Positions 56,945-64,000 of a stretch of 64,000 bases of DNA are shown here, one piece after another. Every line of letters starts with the position of its first letter. Position 1 is the stretch's first letter. This stretch comes from Pachyseris speciosa (Eukaryota; Cnidaria; Anthozoa; Scleractinia; Pachyseridae), in the NCBI GenBank assembly GCA_016490735.1, contig JAEMWC010000151.1, positions 57,501-121,500 on the forward strand. Direction: 5' to 3'. The notes under the pieces were generated by a model, which worked only from the letters and a program-made list of their open reading frames with translations, had not been told where the DNA came from and made no database searches. A program made the translations under genes and the position numbers.

Positions 56945-59900
56945 GAACACTAAATAAGTAAAAGAAACAGTAATTAGTACAAAAGGCTCTCCATAAATGT
57001 TTTGTTATATCACAGATAAATAATAAATTGAATTTTTATTAATTTAGTATATCATAAAAAGAAAAAGAAGGAGGTATGTATTGATATTTTGTAACTTAAA
57101 TGAGCCAAAGAGCTGAAGCAACCAAATCACCAGTAGAAGAGCTTTTTGACTTTCCATTGTATTATTAGGTCTAGATGTTGTAAGTAGCTATTAATAGTAA
57201 CACATTTTAATACTGTATGTGATTGTATAGAGATGGCACAAGAAAAGAACAAAATGGGAGATGAAAGTTTGGCAAATGGAATCATTGTGGTGAATCCCAT
57301 TCTAATTGGTTAGAAGAGTGAAAAAGTTTGGATTACCTTAAAATGTATTTTGTCTCTTAAAATAATGAAACTCCCTTAGTGGTGGGGTATGGATATTTTT
57401 CTGGAACACACATTACAGTGATGTCACATTTGGAAGAACTGGACTGCCCCCATATTGACACCATTTCCAGTGCCACTTACTACCATGATTTTACTTACAT
57501 CTCCATAACCAGTGACTTGATTATGATGAGTAGTCAGAGGTGCTTTTTCTGCATGACTGTGGAGGTTTCTTCGTGTTCTGAAAAAAAATCATGTTTCTGG
57601 AATAGGTGAAAAGTTCATTATATCACTTTTAGAGGAAAAAAATATTTGGGGTTTGGTGTACTTTAAAATTGCTATTAAAATACCTTTTTAACAACATTAA
57701 TTGACAAAAATGACAACAACAACGTCCACTCTTGCAGCTACCTTAGCTGGTACATCCGCATCTTAATATTGCTATAATTCACTAATTCAACCTACAGGAA
57801 CATATATACATGCATTTTTCTACCAACTGAAGATCCAAACGTTAACAAGTGATTCCAAAAAACACAACAATAATAAACTCCCATGCTTGTAATTATGAGG
57901 CTTCTTCTGTAACTGTTTCAGTTTTTTTGTTTAACTCACCCAATATGTTCCAGTCTGATCCAATCACCATTCTTAAGATATTCCAAGGGTTGCTTCTCAT
58001 CTAGAAATTTGAAAAATACTTGAGACAATGTTTGTTTGAATTGGTTTGCCACTATCAATGACATCTTGGGGTGTAAAATGGGCAATAATGAACTGAAGTA
58101 ATAATTCATTTCATGACTGGCCTGAAGCCCAGCTTGACTGTAGGAGTTGGTTGATTGGTTTTAACTGAAATGCTCCCATGCTCATAACAGTGGAATAATA
58201 TTATTGTTAGTTAAAATCTGAATTTCACACATTTCTCATAATATGCACTTATTACTCTACCAAATGTTACATCATTTCATATCAACAAAATTCTGCTATT
58301 ACAATCATGTGACAGGAGATAAACTTGTGATTGTAATTTCTCTGGATAAAACAGCAAACATGACATATGTCAGATACTAACCATAATCTTCATAAGCTTT
58401 TTTGATCAACCATTTGTTGTTATCATCTTTGTGAGAGTAGCAGGTAACCTGAAGATAATAGAAATGGTCCTTAGTCCAATATAAATTATCTATAAGATCA
58501 CTGAAGTCAAAACAACGATCCCTTTTTCATGTTGAAAATAAATTTATTTTTTCCACTTTCCCACTTTTACTCTTTCACACTTTTGCACATTTAACTTTCT
58601 CGTGATTGTCCCCCGTATCTCCAGCTTGTCCATCCACATATTCTAGAATGATTATTTAATCACACTCTCACAGTACACCATGAGGGCAGTCCTGTCAAAT
58701 TATTGTTGTGTTGTAGGAGGGCTGGATATAAGGAGTAGAAGGTAAGTTGTGATCAGGCGCTCAGGGTCAGGGGGAGGTGGAGAACAGTGGAAGGAGAAAA
58801 AGAACGCCTGATACATTTACTTAACGAGTCATCTGCTGCTCCTCAGTTGTTTACCTGTCAACAGCGATGTTATCTTGTGTCATACTATAAATGTGAGCCA
58901 ATCAAATTTTACATGGAGTTTGTGTGGTTTCTGGTGGCAAGGACAAGCATTGTTATTTTAATGGTGGGTTCCTCTGTTTGAAACGTCAAGGAACAAAGAA
59001 TTCAGCGAGAAAATTGGTGGAACATCAAACCGCCCACTGCTGGCACATTTTGACTTAGATGGTGGTCTCTTTAACTTCACCCTGTTCTTTAGCTCCCTGC
59101 ATATTTACAACTTACCAAAAGCATTTATTGCTCTAGCTTGAGAGCTACAAAAGCTCTAGCCTGCAGTGCAGGAATTTTCGGTAGGCACAAGTTATTTTCT
59201 CAAGTAAGCGGCGCCATGTTGAATTTCACTAAAATGCAAGGAGCTGGGGCGAATCAATGAGGGCAGGGTGGAGGCATAAGGAGAGAAAACGCCTGCCCGA
59301 TAACTCTGCGAAAATGCTTGATCCCTCTCCCGGAAATAAATTGCCAGCCAATCAAAAGAGGAAGAATTACTCCGTCAGAAACAAAATTGACTTCAGACAA
59401 AAGCAAAGACCTGCAGAGCAGCCCAAGAGTCAAATGAAGTACATGTACCAAGAGTAAATTGTTGGATGTTTATAGTGACAGTTGTTGTTGGTACATGCAA
59501 AATCTCATTCAAAGTAAAGTTGGGAAATCTTGGAAAGCAAGGTCATTCATCATTGGAGAATCTTTTCTGGCCTTCAAAATGGAAGGAATGCTTCAGGGTT
59601 GTCTCGGCAGAAATTTGTAGTGAAGTAGGGTTTTTACTGGTACAAGATGCCGCAAAATATTGCGACCATGTCTGCAATCTCTGTGGTAGGAAAATATGTA
59701 ACTTGGGCCAGTTGTATAAATTTATTAAGACTGAGATTACATCTAAAACCCATAAACCAGTAAAGAGCTCCAAACATACACTTGATACACCAGACAAAGC
59801 CAGCCCAGCATGAAGAAAATGAAAGGCAGTCCATGTCCCCAATTTGCCTGCTGCGAAGATACTGTCGATTGAAGCTCCTGCATCTTCAGTCAAATCAACA

Positions 59901-62900
59901 AAATCTCTTTCCTTTGTATGTGTGTTTTCAACAAATAAACAAACCTTTTTCCAGTCCAAGTCTCAACAGTGTGCGGCGCATCTATGATGATCGCACATAT
60001 TTCTTGGCGAAGCGGTGGATCTCTTTTCTTTAATGAAGAAATAAATGGCTTAGAGAGAACCTATTCTGCAGAACCAAAAACAATCTGGTTCTTCCCATTC
60101 TCCACATCATCCACTTGGCAATCTCAAAGCCCTGCTGCTTTAAAGCCCTGCTGCTTTCAAGCCCATCGATGCTGCTTCTGCCAACTTGTCATGAACAATG
60201 CTTTTCAGCGCACATACGACCAGTATGCTCAAAGCCTTTCCAGATAATTTTCTTTCATACGAATGAACAGCTGGAATATCAAGCTCTTCCAAATCCATTA
60301 GGCAGAACTGTTAAGAGATCTTGTTCACATACTAAAGAAAAATCGCTTTAACCTGTTCTGCACTTAATTCATTCGACATTCCCATCTCGGATAAGTCATT
60401 GAGACATTCTTCCAGAGAGGAGTGAAATTTCACCAAAGAGTCTGCCATTTTTTTGTTGTTTTAAATTTACATAAACTTTTGATTTATAAAAGATTGACAG
60501 GCATCAATCCATTCCACTGTGCCGCTCCAATCAGAGGCTCTGTTTGCCCACGAATGGAGTGCCTTAAAAGAACAAGGAACGCAGACAGGCATACTTTTTG
60601 TGCCCCTCTCCAACCCCCAGGACACTTTTCACCCTAGTACCATCTCCATAATCCATAAAATTTTACTCTCCCCAATACTCCTTGGTTTCTCAATTCAAAG
60701 ATGGCAGCTCGCTTGTAATAGTTCATGAACAAAATAATGTGCTCGCCTTACAAAATATGCTAGCAATGCAGGCTACAAAAGCTCGAGAAGACAAGAAATG
60801 AAACTCACCTGCTGTTGCTCAGGGGGGTGTTCCTTGGGGTACAGATGTGAGTGAGAGTGCAAGAGTGCTCCTCCAGCTCGGTGATTCTTTATTGTCACTA
60901 CTGAACCAAAAGCCAAGTCTAGGGAAGAACAAATATAAACACATCTAATTTAAAACACAGAGAAATGTAAGACTCCGGGTATTATGTTGCAGGCAAAACT
61001 TAAATTCAGGGGAAAAAACTTAACCTAGGTTGAATCTCAATTTTCTTTGTCTCCTAGCCCAAATTATTCATTCCACAATCACATAATAATTATTATCATT
61101 ATGTATAATAATAATTAATTTATATCAATAACATAATATATTAATATAATAATTAATATATTATTAATATAATAATATAATAATTAATATAATAGTATAA
61201 TAATTAGTGATAATTATTATTATTAATAATTAGAGTAGGAGACAAAGGAAATTGATTTTTAACCTGAATTTAAATTTTACCTGCAACATATATGTACAGT
61301 ATACATTAAGAACTGACAGAAAGCATCAGTCTATGGTATTTGACATGTTAGGTTCTGCTTCATGGTTTGGTAGAAAATTCACCCCCCCCCCCCCCCGTCC
61401 CCCCCCCTCCCTCCAAACTACTACAATGTAATTGATTATTTTTTTATAAATCTTGGTCACTAAATACAAACCTGCGGGTACAGCATTCTTGTACAGAGTA
61501 TTTCCTTTGAGAGTTGATTGAAAAGCTGAACTGAAAAATCCATCACCTGGGCCACTAAACCAATCAAAACATTATGAACGAGATCCTGACTGGATTACAG
61601 TTGAAGGGTGCATGGAATAAAGCGCTAAGTGACTCTTGATGTTCAGTTAAATTCTCATATTGTGTTACAAGCAAGTAAAGGGCAATTTGAATGAGAATCT
61701 AACAGCTGATCCGATGTCACTTAGGGCTTTTTTCCACACACCCCTTCAGTTAAAGAACTGTTTAAACTATACAAAAACTGGAGAAGACAAATAAATATTC
61801 TTTACAATAACCTGCAGAGTAGTAGTTGCACATGACACAGGAAATGTACACTGTATTTCATTCCATTGAGTGGCAAAATTGGGGAACAGGGTTGGCGTAG
61901 ATGTGAGAGCACTCACCTCCCACCAATGTGGCCCAGGTTCGATTCCTGGACTCAGCGTCACATGTGGGTTGAGTTTGTTGTTTGTTCTCATCCTTGTTTT
62001 GAGAGGTTTTTCTCCAGGTACTCTGGTTTTCCCCTCTCCTTAAAAACCCACATTTCCAAATTCCAATTTGATCTGGAATTTTGAGGGCCATAGGTTTGTC
62101 AGTTGAATCTCTGTTAAGTATCACCCTTGTTAAACAAAGTCAATTTGTTTTATTTTACTTATTTTACTATAAATGGGATCAACAAAACAATGAAAGATCT
62201 AAGGCTGCACAAGTCTTATGCAATTTCTGCATAATTTGTTGTGACATCATCACTTTCATTCATGGAAGCCATTGACAATTGGTTGGTTCAAACAATTATT
62301 AACACTGTAGTTCTAAAAAATAATGAAATCATGCTTTTCAATTTACTATCACTGAGTCTGTCTAATTACCTCTTTGGCAGTAGTTGAAAATGAATGGCAA
62401 ACCAGAAGAGGTACACAAAGATGGGCACCATGATTAAACACAGCACTCGAGCCATGAAGTGTTTACCAACTTCAAACTGGAAAAGAAAACAGATATGGTT
62501 ATAGCCAAAGTCTCCTGGGCAGGCTGATCTTTGGAACTTACATGTAGGGTTTTTTTTCACTAGAAAGGACTTCTCAGGGGTAGTGAATCTCAAGCTCCCT
62601 CAGTCTTATTTCAGATTTTAAAAGTAGTTCTACCTGTATACAAGAATGCATTCCTTGCAATCTCAACTTTTGTGGCAAGGTTTTATGACAGTCTTCATTA
62701 CTATGTAAGGCCTTGAAGTCAATCCTTAAAGGTGTGACTCTAATGTTGTAAAGATCTATAATATTTGTTTGAAGGTAATAATTATGTCAACTGGTGTAAA
62801 TTTAAAGTGTTTGGTATGTATAGAGAAAAAGATTTATTTAGTCTCATGACAGATTGGCATTAATGACTGATTTTGATTTAGGTTTTTGAATTTCAAACTA

Positions 62901-63203
62901 GCCAAATCCCCAAAGTCCCCTGTCCTTTTGTCAAAAGTCATACCAATCCCATATACATACAAGAACAAAATAATCTTTTTTTTTTAACTGGATGGAATTT
63001 TTCCTCTACTCAGCTAGAGCATTAGTGCTGATGACAGGCATTTGTTTGATTATCTTAATATCTTATTAAGAATGAAAATTAAATTCAAGCAAAGGTACAA
63101 TGTACTAACCAGTGATAGTGAAAGATCTCCAAGAATGTCCCACAAGTTCATAACGGTTGTAATACCAGCCCAGAGAATAACAAACAGACCAACCCATTTG
63201 CAG
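43779..63203 (-). CDS. POMT2: POMT2, protein O-mannosyltransferase 2 (5' partial)
   Basis: POMT2 pairs with POMT1 in the ER membrane and transfers mannose from dolichyl-phosphate-mannose to Ser/Thr, as on alpha-dystroglycan. Sixteen minus-strand exons, all GT-AG, in frame for 503 aa: 63203-63110, 62476-62370, 61554-61472, 60918-60809, 58448-58382, 58000-57940, 57577-57499, 53969-53815, 53001-52913, 52125-52049, 49087-49016, 48796-48746, 48455-48350, 46359-46219, 45213-45099, 43884-43779. In order: TM helices ([31 protein letters not shown]), [10 protein letters not shown], three MIR repeats ([45 protein letters not shown]), [45 protein letters not shown], and the C-terminus ending YKWMDSWEV. 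The GWEQLEVTC and DFWRLEIV signatures fit POMT2 rather than POMT1. About 240 N-terminal residues, including the catalytic loop-1 region, are beyond the right edge. Confidence 0.95.
44044..44135. mobile_element. 93-bp micro-MITE (TTAACCCTTTCC family), inverted copy
   Basis: TTAACTCCTAAGGGGTTCCC at the left and GAGGGAAAGGGTTAA at the right; the complement of the copies at 6725 and 6841. POMT2 last intron. Confidence 0.7.
44620..45042. mobile_element. 423-bp TIR element
   Basis: GGGAACCTCTACTCTTACAA at the left pairs with TTGTAAGAGTAGAGGTCCCC at the right; the inverted match continues in patches (TTTCCCAGGCAA / CCCAGGAAACTT). It ends about 57 bp from a POMT2 exon. Confidence 0.8.
45621..45764. 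mobile_element. 144-bp foldback
   Basis: TATATGTTATGGTTCAA at the left with TTGAACCATAACATATA at the right, and ATCCTTGGTTT / AAATCAAGGAT inside. Confidence 0.8.
45975..46195. repeat. Interspersed repeat, inverted relative of 22640-22885
   Basis: Contains CTTACTAACTGAGTTCGAAG, AATCCGGCGTGTGGGAAAG, AGTACTGTAGAATACGGCCG and AATTGACCAATCACAGCGC, matching the GINS1-intron copy in the opposite orientation. Confidence 0.65.
46424..46653. mobile_element. MITE, CCTGGTTGTT family, copy 3
   Basis: GGGCCTGGTTGTTCGAAAGC at the left, GGCTTTCGAACAACCCAGCC at the right. It matches 18768-19008 throughout. It starts 64 bp from the POMT2 exon 46219-46359. Confidence 0.85.
47047..48342. mobile_element. Mutator-like non-autonomous element at a POMT2 splice donor
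   Basis: Inverted arms of about 240 bp (47047-47283, 48098-48342) with ends GGGTGTGGACAAAACCTGGC and its complement. Arrays of GGCCTAGGCCA, GTAGGCCATG and similar palindromes sit next to each end. A 9-bp flanking duplication is TGATTACCT (47038-47046) and TTATTACCT (48343-48351), one mismatch. Long TIRs with 9-bp duplications are the Mutator-superfamily pattern. No transposase. The right copy of the duplication is the splice donor of exon 48350-48455. Confidence 0.8.
49198..49260. repeat. (ATA)n / (AATA)n microsatellite
   Basis: AATAATAAT units passing into AAATAAATAAAT. Confidence 0.95.
49514..49576. repeat. (AAT)n microsatellite
   Basis: AAT units with two AAC interruptions; produces a poly-Asn frame that is not a gene. 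Confidence 0.95.
49847..49917. repeat. (AAC)n-(AAT)n microsatellite
   Basis: AAC units followed by about 17 AAT units. Confidence 0.95.
50012..50326. mobile_element. 315-bp foldback element
   Basis: AGGCTGGAGGTGACCTTGTT at the left, AACAAGGTCACCTCCAGCCT at the right. The inverted match continues nearly to the centre (ACACCTTATTCCAAAATGG, TTTGTTTGCATGTTAATTAG, GCCTA). POMT2 intron. Confidence 0.9.
50435..50700 (-). mobile_element. LINE ORF2 C-terminal fragment
   Basis: On the minus strand [19 protein letters not shown] and NDLPISLN, the conserved end of non-LTR ORF2 proteins. No upstream RT motifs remain. Confidence 0.6.
50842..51709. mobile_element. TIR element, CAGTGYTYGACACTAA ends
   Basis: CAGTGCTCGACACTAATG at the left; TTAGTGTCAAACACTG at the right. 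CTAGCCC / GGGCTAG and TTAGCCC blocks lie just inside both ends. hAT-like appearance, with no transposase frame. Confidence 0.6.
53140..53425 (-). mobile_element. Degraded LINE 3' tail
   Basis: Shares GAGATTAATAC, ACTGAGCAAGATAATA and GTTTAAAAAATGC with the 3' part of the LINE at 27366-27966. Between POMT2 exons. Confidence 0.5.
54008..56288. mobile_element. 2.28-kb TIR element with subterminal GTGTCATTTC arrays
   Basis: TGTGACCCTCCACGGGAAAA at the left and TTTTCCCGTGGAGGGTCACA at the right, continuing inward as AAAAAGGTGA, TGCACGGGCACGC. Many GCGTGTCATTTC and GACACGC units fill the subterminal 250 bp on both sides, as transposase-binding arrays would. No transposase. It contains the foldback at 54935-55310. 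POMT2 intron 53970-57498. Confidence 0.8.
54935..55310. mobile_element. Foldback element with minisatellite core
   Basis: AACTACAGAATACAGGGCCA at the left, TGGCCCTGTATTCTGTAGTT at the right. Between them is a minisatellite of GACTGGCGAGCC(A/G)CCGAGCC units with a higher-order repeat of about 115 bp (ACGTAAAGACTACTGACTGG at 55054 and 55189). Nested in the 54008-56288 element. Confidence 0.85.
56401..56585. mobile_element. 185-bp near-perfect palindrome
   Basis: ACAAATGGTAAACGGATCGG pairs with CCGATCCGTTTACCATTTGT, then GCGTGCACTATT / AATAGTGCACGC and GAGTCGCTC / GAGCGACTC toward the centre. Confidence 0.9.
56888..56936. repeat. (AT)n microsatellite
   Basis: About 48 bp of AT dinucleotides. 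Confidence 0.95.
59157..60775. mobile_element. Possible TIR element, TAGCCTGCAKTGC ends
   Basis: TAGCCTGCAGTGCAGG with ATTTTCGGTAGGC at the left; the right end complements to TAGCCTGCATTGCTAG with ATTTTGTAAGGC. Open frames inside (for example 59959-59543, minus) have no recognisable domain. It occupies most of the POMT2 intron 58449-60808. Confidence 0.5.
61085..61230. repeat. AT-rich (TAATTATTA)-type low-complexity tract
   Basis: Irregular TAAT/ATTA units over about 145 bp. Confidence 0.85.
61381..61414. repeat. Poly-C tract
   Basis: C runs interrupted by GT and TCC, about 60 bp from the POMT2 exon at 61472. Confidence 0.9.
61881..62116 (+). mobile_element. tRNA-derived SINE, family 2, copy
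   Basis: GGGGAACAGGGTTGGCGTAG, CACTCACCTCCCACCAATG and GGTTCGATTCCTGG, then TGGGTTGAGTTTGTTG. It is antisense to POMT2 in an intron. Confidence 0.85.
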
Positions 63204-63965
63204 CTAAAGTGGGAGTTCGATAAAGAGAAAGATGCCATCAACTCTAACCAATTACTTTGTTTTGTTTTACAGTAGTGCACTTTTAAAATTCTGTAGGCTC
63301 TCAAGAAAGCCCAGACTGCAGACTAGGAGCTATGAGGAATATATGGAATATATTAATTGTGTTTGACGAAGGAGAATGCATCCTAATCGTGTTGTCTGTT
63401 CTGCAGGTATCAATGTGATGCCATGCGATTTCAAGGTTTGGATGCCATCTTGGTCTGACTGGCAGACAGGCTGGCACAAATCACCTTGATCTCGTGACAT
63501 TTTGGCCCCACCTCAATCACTCCAAATTTGCATACAAAACAACGTGCCAGCAAGGGTCCCTTGGGAATGTTTTATTATTGTCTACTGAAGTTGGGCAAGC
63601 ACCAAAAAAAAATAATTACATCTTTGGTTCTCTTCAACACAATTAGCTTATTCAAATGGTATTTAAATACTGGCTCTCTTTACAGACAAGAAATTCCTTC
63701 AAAGTTTCTGTGAAGCGCCAAACACATTTATTCAATTCTTCTTCGAGGAATAGTTGGGTTTCCTCATATGTGCCGACGAATCCTTTGTGAAATCGAGTAA
63801 ATAAACAGATATCATGGGTTCAGCCTTGCTCTGTTTATTTACACATGGTCTAGTGAAGTTCAACAATTGACTCAACAGGCAAACTTAACTAAATTGGGTC
63901 AACCTAAACTGTAAAGTACAGTTCATGGAAAGTACAGCATTTGACACAGGATTTGTGGACCAAAA

Positions 63966-63972
<7 letters not shown>
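63204..63972. other. POMT2 intron at the right edge
   Basis: No further POMT2 exon found; the next upstream exon must end with the first two bases of the codon completed at 63203. Ends in an (AT)n tract from about 63973. Confidence 0.5.

Positions 63973-64000
<28 letters not shown>
63973..64000. repeat. (AT)n microsatellite, cut by the window edge
   Basis: AT dinucleotides to the end of the window. Confidence 0.9.

Noticed and set aside
59543..59959. A 138-residue minus-strand open frame
   Set aside because: No recognisable domain, overlapping frames on the opposite strand, and it lies inside a possible TIR element within a POMT2 intron.

Overview
The window is eukaryotic. It holds intron-rich protein genes with GT-AG introns and a very dense load of transposons, foldback repeats and microsatellites, and its proteins resemble animal proteins. 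The mix (animal ABHD12, GINS1 and POMT2 orthologues, tRNA-derived SINEs, CR1/L2-like and RTE-like LINE pieces, many small inverted-repeat elements, TTAGGG-type repeats) best fits a cnidarian, probably an anthozoan such as a stony coral. That assignment is inference. No whole-gene reading frame longer than one exon exists, so the genes were assembled by hand from exons whose splice sites and phases agree.

Layout. (1) 592-11720, minus strand: the first three coding exons of an ABHD12-like lysophospholipid lipase, which runs off the left edge. Its 9.35 kb first intron holds Tc1-like and pogo-like elements with other repeats nested inside them. (2) 11721-16835: intergenic, largely filled by a decayed TIR transposon (12468-15137) carrying a frameshifted integrase and an internal block of telomere-like repeats. 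(3) 16836-25481, plus strand: complete GINS1 (PSF1), 8 exons, 190 aa, with an antisense LINE reverse transcriptase in intron 3. ABHD12 and GINS1 are also divergent neighbours in human, so this pair looks like conserved microsynteny. (4) 25482-29349: intergenic repeats. (5) 29350-41263, plus strand: a secreted protein (signal peptide, peptidoglycan-binding-like domain, YkuD-type L,D-transpeptidase domain) of 9 exons, 296 aa. This is a bacterial cell-wall enzyme architecture in an intron-split animal gene. Its terminal exon, which carries the catalytic cysteine, is present in three tandem versions. (6) 41264-43778: intergenic. (7) 43779-63203, minus strand: the last 16 exons (503 aa) of POMT2, running off the right edge.

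Most of the rest is repeats. Recurrent themes are long inverted repeats whose arms contain GC-rich minisatellites (three unrelated examples), very short inverted-repeat elements, and nested insertions. One 1.3 kb Mutator-like element inserted exactly on a POMT2 splice donor and duplicated it.

Functionally, GINS1 is DNA replication machinery, POMT2 is an ER O-mannosyltransferase and ABHD12 is a membrane lipid hydrolase. The L,D-transpeptidase-like gene would act outside the cell, plausibly on bacterial peptidoglycan. The genes show no pathway relationship to each other.
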